Shown here piece by piece: positions 26,290 to 34,358 of a stretch of 64,000 bases of DNA (position 1 is the first letter of the stretch; each line of letters begins with the position of its first letter). The stretch covers positions 496,001 to 560,000 of the forward strand of contig NZ_CP095855.1 in NCBI RefSeq assembly GCF_023100805.1. Direction: 5' to 3'. The notes beneath the pieces were generated by a model. The model had not been told where the DNA came from. It saw only the letters and a program-made list of their open reading frames with translations, and ran no database searches. Position numbers and translations under genes: made by a program. Source of the stretch: Chitinophaga filiformis. GTDB taxonomy: Bacteria > Bacteroidota > Bacteroidia > Chitinophagales > Chitinophagaceae.

Positions 26290-27486
26290 TCAGGCGGAAA
26301 TTCCTGTTACGTCATTCACAACATCAATGATGATCTTACATGCCTGCCGGATCTCTTCTTCACTAATGATCAAAGGTGGTGCAATACGCAGACATTCGGG
26401 GGCAAAAAGGAACCAATCGGTCAACAGGCCTCTTTCAATACACATGTCTATGACCTTTTTATTCATCGCAAAGCTCTCAAATTCCACCGCCATCATCAGT
26501 CCGAGGGAGCGGACCTCCTTAATGGCGGGATGCTGCAGGTATTGATGAAATAACTGCCCTTTGGCCTTCACGGCGTCTACCAGGTTATCTTCGAGCAGTA
26601 CCCTGAAACCAGCCATGCCTGCTGCACAGATCACCGGATGCCCGCCGAAGGTGGTCATATGTCCCAGCACGGGTCTGTTGGTCAGGCTCCACATGATTTC
26701 CTTGTCGGCAATGAAAGCGCCCATTGGCATTCCGCCGCCCAGCGCTTTTCCCAGCAACAGGATATCGGGCACTATGCCCGCCTGCTCAAAGGCCCATAAT
26801 GTGCCATTCCGTCCCAGGCCGCATTGTATCTCATCCAGTACCATCAGGGTACCGGTGGCAGTGCATTTCTCCCGGATGGCCTGCAGCCATTCTTTCTGCG
26901 GCACACGTACACCCGCTTCCGCCTGAACAGATTCAAGTATGATGCAGGCGGTACGCTCGGTGATCTGGTTCACCGCCTCCCATGTATTGTAAGTAAGATG
27001 CTGTATATCAGGCAATAATGGTCTGTAAGCATTCCGCCAGGTCTCATCTCCCATAATGCTCATCGCGCCCTGGGTAGAACCATGGTAACTTTTCTCAAAA
27101 GCGATGATCTCCGTTCTGCCGGTATAACGCTTAGCCAGTTTCATGGCGCCTTCCACCGCTTCCGCTCCTGAATTGGTGAAATAAACACTATTCAGGGAGG
27201 CCGGCAGGTGTTGTGTTAACAAAGTAGCAAAGGCCACCTGTGGCGACTGGATCAGTTCTCCATATACCAGCAGATGCATGTATTGCTCCGCCTGTTCCTT
27301 AATAGCATTCACTACGGCCGGATGTGAGTGCCCCACATTACATACGCTGATGCCGGCAATCAGGTCCATGATCTTTTTGCCTTCGGCATCCCACATGTAC
27401 ATACCGGACGCCTTCACTATTTCGAGTGCCAGCGGCGCATCTGACAGCTGGGCCACATGACGTAAAAAGAGTTGTCTGTTATTCAT
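26290..27486 (-). CDS. Class III PLP-dependent aminotransferase (acetylornithine/ornithine-type)
   Basis: PLP enzyme of 398 residues of the class III (acetylornithine/GABA/ornithine) aminotransferase group. The PLP lysine lies in LLLGKALGGGMP, the aspartate that binds the pyridine nitrogen in VLDEIQCGLGR, and the phosphate-binding region in NSGAEAVEGAMKLAKR with SYHGSTQGAMS. Start set at ATG 27486, as the in-frame codons upstream overlap the -7 box; this gives the standard MNNRQLFLRHVAQ beginning. The family member cannot be told apart by motif; acetylornithine, lysine-epsilon or putrescine-type activity are all possible. Divergent from the gamma-carbonic anhydrase gene. Confidence 0.92.
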   Translation of the reverse strand: MNNRQLFLRHVAQLSDAPLALEIVKASGMYMWDAEGKKIMDLIAGISVCNVGHSHPAVVNAIKEQAEQYMHLLVYGELIQSPQVAFATLLTQHLPASLNSVYFTNSGAEAVEGAMKLAKRYTGRTEIIAFEKSYHGSTQGAMSIMGDETWRNAYRPLLPDIQHLTYNTWEAVNQITERTACIILESVQAEAGVRVPQKEWLQAIREKCTATGTLMVLDEIQCGLGRNGTLWAFEQAGIVPDILLLGKALGGGMPMGAFIADKEIMWSLTNRPVLGHMTTFGGHPVICAAGMAGFRVLLEDNLVDAVKAKGQLFHQYLQHPAIKEVRSLGLMMAVEFESFAMNKKVIDMCIERGLLTDWFLFAPECLRIAPPLIISEEEIRQACKIIIDVVNDVTGISA

Positions 27487-27493
27487 TCTGCCG

Positions 27494-27501
27494 CAAAAAT
27501 A
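27494..27501 (-). promoter_or_regulatory. Candidate -7 box of the aminotransferase
   Basis: Reverse strand TATTTTTG, perfect TANNTTTG, 7 bases before the start codon; no recognisable -33 element. Confidence 0.45.
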
Positions 27502-27571
27502 CATTAAAGAATCAGTCGGCCGCCGATAAGATACACCTGTGCTGCCTACAGCAGACCTATACGAATTTCTT

Positions 27572-27579
27572 TACTTTTG
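27572..27579 (+). promoter_or_regulatory. Candidate -7 box of the gamma-carbonic anhydrase gene
   Basis: TACTTTTG, perfect TANNTTTG, 16 bases before the start codon. -33 not seen. Confidence 0.4.
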
Positions 27580-27595
27580 CGTTAAAACTTACTAT

Positions 27596-28126
27596 ATGCC
27601 TGTCATCTTACCGGTTAAAGGAATACTGCCTACAATAGGAAACGACTGTTTTATTGCTCCCAATGCTACGATTGTAGGAGATGTGGTAATGGGAGACCAG
27701 TGCAGCGTTTGGTTCAATGCAGTGATCCGCGGAGATGTGAACAGCATCAGGATGGGCAATAAGGTAAATGTGCAGGATGGCGCCGTAATACACTGCACTT
27801 ATGAAAAAACAAAGGCTATTATCGGCAACAACGTCTCTATCGGGCATAACGCTATTGTGCATGGCTGCACAGTTGAAGATAATGTATTAATAGGCATGGG
27901 CGCTATTGTGATGGATAATGCACACATTGGCAGTAATACCATCATTGCCGCCGGTGCAGTAGTGCTGGAAGGCACCCAGGTAGAAGCCGGCTCCATCTAT
28001 GCCGGCGTACCCGCCAAGAAGGTGAAAGACATCAGTCAATCCCTGATCAGTGGCGAAATAGACCGCATTGCCAACAACTATCTCATGTACTCCGGCTGGT
28101 TTAAGGACGCGCCGGAAAGTAAATGA
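27596..28126 (+). CDS. Gamma-carbonic-anhydrase family left-handed beta-helix protein
   Basis: Trimeric beta-helix protein of 176 residues with hexapeptide repeats throughout (IGNDCFIAPNATIVGDVVMG onward). Start chosen at ATG 27596, which begins MPVILPVKG, rather than the in-frame upstream codon. Metal-ligand histidines are at plausible places: VIHCTYE, VSIGHNAIVHGCTV. The motif ending AGVPAKKVKDIS is usual for this clade (YrdA/PaaY-like). Members bind zinc or iron; carbonic anhydrase activity is proven only for some. It is followed 40 bases on by two tiny lipoprotein genes on the same strand. Confidence 0.92.
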   Translation: MPVILPVKGILPTIGNDCFIAPNATIVGDVVMGDQCSVWFNAVIRGDVNSIRMGNKVNVQDGAVIHCTYEKTKAIIGNNVSIGHNAIVHGCTVEDNVLIGMGAIVMDNAHIGSNTIIAAGAVVLEGTQVEAGSIYAGVPAKKVKDISQSLISGEIDRIANNYLMYSGWFKDAPESK

Positions 28127-28166
28127 CATATTTTAATTATCTTGCATCTAATAATAACCTTGCCCT

Positions 28167-28322
28167 ATGAAAAAACTATTACTACTAATGGTGGTGTGCG
28201 GCGTGCTTGCTGTAAGCTGTAAAGTTGAACGCACCGGTTGCCCCAGCAACAACTACTATTCTACCAAAAATGTAAAGCAAAATAAGTCTTCATCCAGACA
28301 GATGAATGGCAGAGTATTTTAA
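28167..28322 (+). CDS. Tiny lipoprotein with TGCP motif, copy 1
   Basis: Open frame of 51 residues. Starts MKKLLLLMVV, with lipobox LAVSC (cysteine 18), so the mature protein has about 34 residues: KVERTGCPSNNYYSTKN and onward, basic and Ser/Asn-rich. It is the first of two adjacent small lipoprotein genes that share a lipobox, then basic residues, then TGCP. Located 40 bases after the carbonic anhydrase gene, probably cotranscribed. No homologous domain is known to me. Short, but the lipoprotein signal and the paralogous neighbour support it. Confidence 0.7.
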   Translation: MKKLLLLMVVCGVLAVSCKVERTGCPSNNYYSTKNVKQNKSSSRQMNGRVF

Positions 28323-28337
28323 TTAATACCGTACCCT

Positions 28338-28490
28338 ATGAAAAGACTTCTACTCTTTTTACTGGTGATATCGCTCACCGGATTGTCCGCCTGCCGTACC
28401 AGGAAAACAGGTTGCCCTACTCCCCGCAAAAACTGGGGTGCTGAAAAATTGCTGGACGAGATGAGCGCTCCCAAAAAGAAAAAACGTTGA
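28338..28490 (+). CDS. Tiny lipoprotein with TGCP motif, copy 2
   Basis: Open frame of 50 residues, 15 bases after the previous gene. Starts MKRLLLFLLV, lipobox LSAC (cysteine 19), then TRKTGCPTPRKNWGAEKLL and a lysine-rich end (PKKKKR). The mature peptide of about 31 residues is strongly basic. From memory, short Bacteroidota proteins ending GCP-x(4)-N-x-GAE recur widely; this was not checked. A role as a surface lipopeptide is inferred from the lipobox only. Confidence 0.72.
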   Translation: MKRLLLFLLVISLTGLSACRTRKTGCPTPRKNWGAEKLLDEMSAPKKKKR

Positions 28491-28527
28491 TATTATTACA
28501 GGGCGGTTGCCTTTACCGGTATAGCGA

Positions 28528-29463
28528 TCAATACTGCTCTTCCTGTATCGACTCCAGGATAGTAGCATAGCTCACATACCTGTTCACATCGATATCCCCG
28601 GCATCTACCGCCGCTTTTACGGCACATCCGGGCTCGTTGATATGCAGGCAGTTATTGAACTGGCACTGGGTTAAATATGGCAGCATTTCGAGGAAATAAT
28701 GCGATAATTCAGTTTTGGTGATATCTACAATTCCAAATTCACGCACACCCGGCGTATCAATCAGCTTACCACCCGCAGGCAGGTCGTACATCTCTGCGTA
28801 AGTAGTGGTATGCAATCCTTTTCCGCTCCATCCGCTTACGGCTTTGGTACGCAGGTCAAGGCCGGGCAACAAACGGTTGATCAGGGACGACTTACCCACG
28901 CCGGAATGACCAGACATCAGGGTGGTCTTATCTTTCATCTCAGCTACTAACTCATCTATCCCTTGTCCTTTCTCTGCGGACACCAGCAGTACTTTATACC
29001 CTATATCCTCATACAGAGCCTGTAATTCGGCAAACTTGTCCAGGTCTTTTTCCTTGTAGATATCCCGCTTGTTGAACACCAGCACCACCGGAATATGGTA
29101 GGCCGCCGCGGTGACCAGGAAACGGTCCATAAACCCATTGGAAGTACGTGGTTCCTTTACAGTACAGATCAGCATCGCCTGATCCAGGTTGGCAGCCACA
29201 ATATGCTTCTGGTTCTTTTTATGCGGTGAGCTGCGCACTATATAATTCCTGCGGTCCACTATTTCAGTGATCATCGCATTATTGGCATTGGCGTCTCCGT
29301 CCTCGCGTACAATTTCGACAATATCGCCCACTGCAATAGGGTTGGTAGAGGTAATATCCTCATCTATTTTCATTACGCCTTTAATGCGGGCCTGAAATAC
29401 TTCTCCCGTAGTTGCTTTAGCCGTATACCAGCTTCCTGTGGATTTATAAATAGTCGCTTGCAA
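28528..29463 (-). CDS. rsgA: Ribosome small-subunit biogenesis GTPase RsgA
   Basis: Circularly permuted GTPase of 311 residues that checks late 30S maturation. After an OB-fold N-terminal domain (about 1-70), the G motifs run in permuted order: G4 VFNKRD near residue 129, G1 GHSGVGKSS near 185, G3 DTPGVREFG near 234. The C-terminal zinc knuckle is CQFNNCLHINEPGC, completing the C-x(5)-C-H-C cluster. Length and order are standard. The convergent neighbour is the tiny lipoprotein pair; its 5' side faces a large repeat field, in which no other gene lies. Confidence 0.96.
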   Translation of the reverse strand: MQATIYKSTGSWYTAKATTGEVFQARIKGVMKIDEDITSTNPIAVGDIVEIVREDGDANANNAMITEIVDRRNYIVRSSPHKKNQKHIVAANLDQAMLICTVKEPRTSNGFMDRFLVTAAAYHIPVVLVFNKRDIYKEKDLDKFAELQALYEDIGYKVLLVSAEKGQGIDELVAEMKDKTTLMSGHSGVGKSSLINRLLPGLDLRTKAVSGWSGKGLHTTTYAEMYDLPAGGKLIDTPGVREFGIVDITKTELSHYFLEMLPYLTQCQFNNCLHINEPGCAVKAAVDAGDIDVNRYVSYATILESIQEEQY

Positions 29464-29570
29464 ATTCTCGATTTAGTTATTTAGGCTGTAAAGTTAGGGG
29501 GTTTTTCGGATCAGTTGACAACTTACGGGGAAGTCATGTGAATCCGTCCCTCAGCCACTGCCTGTTTATT

Positions 29571-29862
29571 GTGCAGTATGACAAGCATGGAATCATATAT
29601 GAGGTCATTCGCGGCAATAGGAGCCATGTGTTTATAGCACAGCGTGATAATCACGGAATCATAATGGGATCATTCGCAATAGGCTCCGGCAGGAGCCTCG
29701 TGTTTGTAGCACAGCATGACAATCACGGAATCATAATGGGATCATTCGCGGCGATAGGCTCCGGCAGGAGCCTCGTGTTTGTAGCACAGCATGACAATCA
29801 CAAAATCACATATCGGTATCATTCGCGGCAATCGGCTCCGGTAGGAGCCTCGTGTTTGTAGC
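29571..29862 (+). repeat. Tandem array of 72-77-bp hairpin repeat units
   Basis: Four units with periods 72, 75 and 77. Each holds ATTCGCGGC(A/G)AT, the hairpin GGCTCC-GGYA-GGAGCC (full copies at 29682-29697, 29757-29772, 29834-29849; a decayed first copy ends about 29625), then GTGTTTRTAGC (29628, 29700, 29775, 29852) and a CATGACAATCAC tail. The first unit is the most diverged. Head sequence matches the 7.8-kb element and, inverted, 58941-58966. No coding capacity: frames through it are repeat artefacts. Confidence 0.85.
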
Positions 29863-29864
29863 GC

Positions 29865-29989
29865 GGGGTGACAACCCCGGGTCGGGGTGACAACCCCGAA
29901 TTGGGTGACAACCCCGAATTGGGTGACAACCCCGAATTGGGCGACAACCCCGGGTCGGGGTCCCCCCGCTGGGTGATCCCGGGTTTTCC
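29865..29989 (+). repeat. Five 18-19-bp short hairpin repeats and degenerate tail
   Basis: Units GGG(G)-TGACAA-CCCC joined by GGGTC or GAATT begin at 29865, 29884, 29903, 29921 and 29939, with the last unit reading GCGACAA. A decayed palindromic tail runs to about 29989. The array continues the 75-bp array without a gap and sits upstream of the BatA terminator. Confidence 0.85.
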
Positions 29990-30015
29990 ATTCGAATCAT
30001 AAATGGGGAACAGAT

Positions 30016-30057
30016 AAAAAACGAAGCCCCGGGAATAGAAATCCCGGGGCCTCGTTC
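30016..30057 (-). terminator. Terminator of the moxR-batA operon
   Basis: Long GC stem around CCCCGGGA / TCCCGGGG with matching ACGAA/TTCGT flanks, and an A-tract on the left that is a T-tract on the minus strand. It ends transcription from BatA into the repeat field. Confidence 0.85.
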
Positions 30058-30071
30058 GTTATGCAATTATT

Positions 30072-31082
30072 TTACGGCAGGCTTCTGAAAGCGGTATATC
30101 TCAGCACCACTTCCAGCAGCATACATGCCAGCGCAACCATAGCCAGCGGGAAGAAGTGCTCTGCGAAACGTTTGTAGGAAGTGATCTCTACTTTCGTTTT
30201 CTCCAGTTTATCGATCTCACCATAAATATTTTCCAGTTCCTTATTGTTTGTTGCCCTGAAGTATTTACCTCCGGTCTCTGCAGAGATCTTTTTCATCAGC
30301 GGCTCATCCAGCTGTACATCCTGCATCTGCATCTGTATGGAACCGTCGGGCATCGTCATCGGGAAAGGCGCTTTTCCTACAGTACCCACGCCGATCGTAT
30401 ACACGCGGATCTTGAATGCCTTGCTGATCTCCAGCGCGGTGAGCGGATCTATCAGGCCGGTATTGTTAACACCATCTGTCAGCAGGATGATCACTTTACT
30501 TTTAGCTTTGCTGGTGCGTAAGCGGTCTACAGAGGTAGCCAGGCCCATACCGATGGCGGTACCATCCTGCAGCATACCACTTTTCACCAGTGCTATCTGG
30601 TTTTTCAGCACACCATGATCTGTTGTGATAGGACATTGCGTAAAGCTTTCTCCGGAGAAGATCACCAGGCCTATACGGTCGCTGATACGGCTGTCCACAA
30701 AGTTCATCGCTACTTTCTTCGCAGCCTCCAGCCTGTCCGGCTGCAAGTCCTGCGCCAGCATACTACCTGATATATCGATCGCCATCACAATATCTATTCC
30801 CTCACTGTCAATACTTTCAGAGGTATTGCTGGTTTGCGGTCTGGCCAGGGCCACTACTAAAGCGGTAAAAGCCAGGAGGCGCAGTACCAGTAATACGGGA
30901 CGCATTGTCACCTTCCATGACACCGGCAATCCTTTCAATCCCTGCAGGGAAGACATTTCCATGGCTGCCTGCCGCCTTTGCTGCCGGGCGATGTACCAGT
31001 AGATCATTACCGGTATCAGCGCCAGTAGCCCGAAGAAGGCGGGATGGGCAAATTCAATACTTTTCCAGATCGAAAAATCCAT
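30072..31082 (-). CDS. VWA-domain membrane protein BatA-like
   Basis: Membrane-anchored von Willebrand A protein of 336 residues. Helices at about 10-30 and 60-80 place the VWA domain on the outer face, with a C-terminal helix at about 308-330. The MIDAS motif is complete: D103-I-S-G-S107, TDGVNN farther on for the threonine, and TIGVGT. BatA proteins bind metals and protein partners; in Bacteroides the bat operon is linked to aerotolerance. It is the last gene of a moxR-DUF58-BatD-like-BatA order. The batB, batC and batE genes usual in other Bacteroidota do not follow; a terminator and a repeat field do. Confidence 0.93.
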   Translation of the reverse strand: MDFSIWKSIEFAHPAFFGLLALIPVMIYWYIARQQRRQAAMEMSSLQGLKGLPVSWKVTMRPVLLVLRLLAFTALVVALARPQTSNTSESIDSEGIDIVMAIDISGSMLAQDLQPDRLEAAKKVAMNFVDSRISDRIGLVIFSGESFTQCPITTDHGVLKNQIALVKSGMLQDGTAIGMGLATSVDRLRTSKAKSKVIILLTDGVNNTGLIDPLTALEISKAFKIRVYTIGVGTVGKAPFPMTMPDGSIQMQMQDVQLDEPLMKKISAETGGKYFRATNNKELENIYGEIDKLEKTKVEITSYKRFAEHFFPLAMVALACMLLEVVLRYTAFRSLP

Positions 31083-31116
31083 TTATTAATAATAATTTCT
31101 CTTTTGAAGGAGCGAC

Positions 31117-32106
31117 CTACTTAGCAGGCTGCTTTATTTCTTCTTTCCCGGCTTCTGCCACTGCTGCCTTTTCTGCTGCAGGCTTCGTCCATTCCACTAT
31201 TTCCTGTGCATGCTGCATAGCGCCTTCATGCTCTTCCGGAGACGGCGTCATTTTTGCAAACTTTGCCAGGTCTGCCAGGCTTAACAGGCCGCGTAATTTA
31301 TCACGCTGCTGGTTCAGGATGGTGACAGGCTTGATATGTTGCAATAACTCTTCCGATGTTTGCTCCAGCGCAGGAATATTAAACTGCTGCTCAAAATAGG
31401 TACGCAGAATATCTGTAAGCCGGGTATAATATTGTTTGATATCGCCCTGCTGCCATACTTTTTCCGATTTCAGCTGCTGCAATTGCTGTAAGGCTATTTC
31501 GTAAGGTGGCACCACAACGGCTACAGGTACAGGAGCTGCCTTTTTCGGCCTGCTGCGGAAGTAAACGAACAATCCCACACCTACCAGCGCTACTGTAATG
31601 CCGATAGCAAAGTACAGCCAGTAGTCCCAGAAGCTCCAACCTACGGTACGCACACCTTTGATAGGTTTAAAAGCTTTTGTGGTATCTACGTCAACAGTAT
31701 TTACGTCGATGCTCAGAGGCCCGGTGAAGGCGGAATCTGTAATACTACCACCGCTTACCAGGTCAAAACGCAGCGCGGGAATATCCCAGCGGCCCGAGTC
31801 AAAACTGGTCAGCACAATGGTCTGTCCCAATAGCTTTGTGTTTCCCTGTGCAGTTGTATCGAGGGGGGAACGGCGTACTACTTCAAAATGTCCGAAGGAA
31901 TCCGGGATCTGGGGGAACACTACATTCATACCCTGCGGAGGCATGCTGGCAGACAGGTGTAACTTTACCTGCTCCCCGAGACGGATCCTGTCAGTATCAG
32001 CCTGCGCTTTTACGTCCACCTGCTGGGCAGATGCAATAAAAGGCGCCAGGAAGCATCCTAACAGGAAGAAAAAAATAAGGCGTTTAACTATAATCGGTTT
32101 AACCAT
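31117..32106 (-). CDS. BatD-like/DUF4381-type envelope protein
   Basis: Protein of 329 residues with signal peptide about 1-27 (IASAQQ), a beta-rich domain (about 28-160) with RIRLGEQVKLHLSASMP as in BatD/oxygen-tolerance proteins, one helix near 170-193 (WLYFAIGITVALVGVGLFVY), then a cytoplasmic tail beginning RSRPKKA. The tail holds ALQQLQQLKSEKVWQQGDIKQYYTRLTDILRTYFEQQF, a helical segment like DUF4381, known next to VWA genes. It lies between DUF58 and BatA with 26 and 34 bases spacing, so it is part of the same envelope-linked MoxR complex. Assignment as BatD proper is uncertain. Confidence 0.8.
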   Translation of the reverse strand: MVKPIIVKRLIFFFLLGCFLAPFIASAQQVDVKAQADTDRIRLGEQVKLHLSASMPPQGMNVVFPQIPDSFGHFEVVRRSPLDTTAQGNTKLLGQTIVLTSFDSGRWDIPALRFDLVSGGSITDSAFTGPLSIDVNTVDVDTTKAFKPIKGVRTVGWSFWDYWLYFAIGITVALVGVGLFVYFRSRPKKAAPVPVAVVVPPYEIALQQLQQLKSEKVWQQGDIKQYYTRLTDILRTYFEQQFNIPALEQTSEELLQHIKPVTILNQQRDKLRGLLSLADLAKFAKMTPSPEEHEGAMQHAQEIVEWTKPAAEKAAVAEAGKEEIKQPAK

Positions 32107-32132
32107 GTTAGTACTTGCTCAGCTTTAAACTA

Positions 32133-32996
32133 TCACCTGTTTACGAAAAAGGATTGTAAGGCTTTTACATAATCTTCATCCGTACGTATGCTGATAAGCT
32201 CCGCACCACTTTTCTTGAAAGAGTTACGGCAATATTGCACATGCTGATGGAACTGCTGGGTATAATACTGCTGCACTTTCTTGTCAGAAGAATCTACCCA
32301 CTGGCGGTCGCCCGTTTCCAGGTCATTCATCTGGATCAGACCTACAGACGGCAATTCCTTATCGCGCTGATCGTAAATGTGCAGACCTATCATATCATGC
32401 CGTTTGGATGCAATGTTCAGTGCATCCTGGTAACTTCCGGTCAGGAAGTCGCTCATCAGGAACACAATGCTCCTTTTCTTGGCAGCGTTGTTGAAGAAAC
32501 GAAGTGTTTCCTTGATATTGGTGCCTTTGCGTTTAGGCTCAAAAGAGATCAGCTCGCGGATGATGAACAGGATATGCGATTTACCTTTCTTGGGTGGAAT
32601 GTATTTTTCCACGCCATCGCTGAAGAAGATCACCCCTACTTTATCGTTGTTGTTGATAGCGGAAAACGCCAGTACGGCACACAATTCAGTGATCATGTTC
32701 CGTTTGTTCTGCTTGGCCGTACCAAAGATGGAACTTTCACTCACATCCACCAGTAACATTACGGTGAGCTCACGTTCCTCTTCGAAGACCTTCACAAAGG
32801 GGTGATTGAACCGCGCAGTCACGTTCCAGTCGATGGACCGGATATCATCTCCGAACTGGTATTCCCTTACTTCACTGAAAGACATACCACGACCTTTGAA
32901 GGCACTATGATATTCCCCTGAGAATATATGATTAGAGAGGCCCCTGGTCTTTATTTCCAGTCGCCTTACCCTTTTTAGTATTTCTGCAGTATCCAC
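32133..32996 (-). CDS. DUF58 domain protein
   Basis: Cytoplasmic protein of 287 residues with a VWA-like fold, DUF58 family. The signature is EYQFGDDIRSIDWNVTARFNHPFVKVFEEERELTV near residue 45-80, with the MIDAS-like DVSESS at about 93-98. DUF58 proteins are usually encoded beside MoxR ATPases; the pair is thought to assemble or remodel metal-dependent partners. It is the second gene of the operon, 51 bases after moxR. Confidence 0.94.
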   Translation of the reverse strand: MDTAEILKRVRRLEIKTRGLSNHIFSGEYHSAFKGRGMSFSEVREYQFGDDIRSIDWNVTARFNHPFVKVFEEERELTVMLLVDVSESSIFGTAKQNKRNMITELCAVLAFSAINNNDKVGVIFFSDGVEKYIPPKKGKSHILFIIRELISFEPKRKGTNIKETLRFFNNAAKKRSIVFLMSDFLTGSYQDALNIASKRHDMIGLHIYDQRDKELPSVGLIQMNDLETGDRQWVDSSDKKVQQYYTQQFHQHVQYCRNSFKKSGAELISIRTDEDYVKALQSFFVNR

Positions 32997-33047
32997 CGGT
33001 AATGATTAAAATGAATAATAATTCGCATTGCTGTTACACAGCACCTA

Positions 33048-34046
33048 TCAAGGTACTTCCACTGCATTCAGGATCTCGCTGAGGATGTTCTCGCTGGTTA
33101 CATTTTCAGCTTCCGCTTCGTAGGTGAGGCCTACACGGTGACGCATTACGTCAAAACAGATGCTGCGCACGTCTTCAGGGATCACATAACCTCTGCGTTT
33201 GGTGAAGGCATAGGCTTTGGCAGCCATTGCGAGACTGATACTGGCCCTTGGTGAGCCACCATAGGCGATCAGTGGTTTCAGTTTCTGCAGTTTGTAGTCT
33301 TCCGGATTACGGGTAGCAAAAACGATATCGATAATGTAGCGTTCGATCTTTTCGTCCATGTATACTTCACGCACCAGCTTACGCGCTGCAATGATATCTG
33401 AAGGCTGTACTACCGGGTTGATGGTAGCGGTAGCGGTAGGATTCAGGTTCTGACGGATGATGTGACGCTCTTCCTCTTTCGTAGGATAACCGATGGTCAC
33501 TTTCAGCATAAAACGGTCTACCTGCGCTTCCGGCAGCATGTAGGTACCTTCCTGCTCGATCGGGTTCTGGGTAGCCAGTACCAGGAACGGATCATCGAGT
33601 TTGAAGGTGTTGTCGCCGATAGTGATCTGTCGTTCCTGCATCGCTTCCAGCAGGGCACTCTGCACTTTTGCCGGGGCACGGTTGATCTCATCCGCCAGGA
33701 TAAAGTTGGCGAAGATAGGACCACGGCGTACCACAAACTCATTCTTTTGCTGGTTATATATCATCGTACCTACCACGTCGGCCGGTAAAAGGTCCGGCGT
33801 AAACTGGATACGGCTGAATTTCGCATTAATAGCAGATGACAGGGATTTAATGGACAATGTTTTTGCCAGACCGGGCACCCCTTCCAGCAGTACGTGACCA
33901 CCTGCCAGCAGGCCGATAAGCAACCTTTCTACCATGTAACGCTGACCAACGATCACCTTACCCAGTTCCAGGTTCAACAGGTCCACAAATGCACTGGCCT
34001 GATGGATCTTTTCGTTCAATTGACGGATATCCGATGTATTCTCCAT
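33048..34046 (-). CDS. MoxR-family AAA+ ATPase
   Basis: AAA+ ATPase of 332 residues, MoxR family, cytoplasmic. Walker A is GVPGLAKT (around 60), Walker B ILADEINRAP, followed by SALLEAMQERQ, the presensor-like region QNPIEQEGTYMLPEAQVDRFM and arginine finger region. The C-terminal lid is helical (SPRASISLAMAAKAYAFTKRRGYV). MoxR chaperones act together with VWA proteins. First gene of the four-gene operon reading leftwards. Confidence 0.96.
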   Translation of the reverse strand: MENTSDIRQLNEKIHQASAFVDLLNLELGKVIVGQRYMVERLLIGLLAGGHVLLEGVPGLAKTLSIKSLSSAINAKFSRIQFTPDLLPADVVGTMIYNQQKNEFVVRRGPIFANFILADEINRAPAKVQSALLEAMQERQITIGDNTFKLDDPFLVLATQNPIEQEGTYMLPEAQVDRFMLKVTIGYPTKEEERHIIRQNLNPTATATINPVVQPSDIIAARKLVREVYMDEKIERYIIDIVFATRNPEDYKLQKLKPLIAYGGSPRASISLAMAAKAYAFTKRRGYVIPEDVRSICFDVMRHRVGLTYEAEAENVTSENILSEILNAVEVP

Positions 34047-34358
34047 GCTTATATAGTATTTACAAGTTTGCTAAAGTAAACATTCCGGCTGTAAAACCTT
34101 GCGGCCAGCGCAGGATTTGCCCGTTAAAATGCTGTTAATAATAACATTATAAATGACAAATTACGAATTACGTTCATGATTATCAGGGAACTGCGGTTTT
34201 TCAGGTTTTCCTTATATCAGAAAATGGTCATTCATAAGTCTCACTAACTCATCCGTCCAAATTAATAAAGCCTGAGCATATTTATATCATCTTTTTTTAT
34301 AACGTACATTTGCAAACGTAACTTCTCCATACGGAGCTCATAATTAAATATTTAGAAG
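34047..34358. other. Intergenic region between divergent moxR and a small gene
   Basis: 312 bases without an open frame of coding character. It holds one good forward promoter (34281-34312) and a short CTCC-ATAC-GGAG hairpin at about 34325-34336 in the leader of the rightward gene. No convincing reverse -7 box for the moxR operon was seen. Confidence 0.6.
34281..34312 (+). promoter_or_regulatory. Promoter of the 34.36-kb gene
   Basis: TTTA (34281-34284), 20 bases, TACATTTG (34305-34312). The -7 is a perfect consensus; transcription should begin near 34316, giving a leader of about 43 bases. Confidence 0.5.

Noticed and set aside
29865..29951. Possible CRISPR-like array of short direct repeats
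   Set aside because: Units are palindromic, 13-14 bases long with 5-base linkers that recur; no unique spacers and no cas genes.
29538..30066. Open frames through the repeat field that encode repetitive peptides (RGCHPIRGCHP-type on the minus strand)
   Set aside because: They are translations of the tandem hairpin repeats; no start signal, no codon bias and no independent support.
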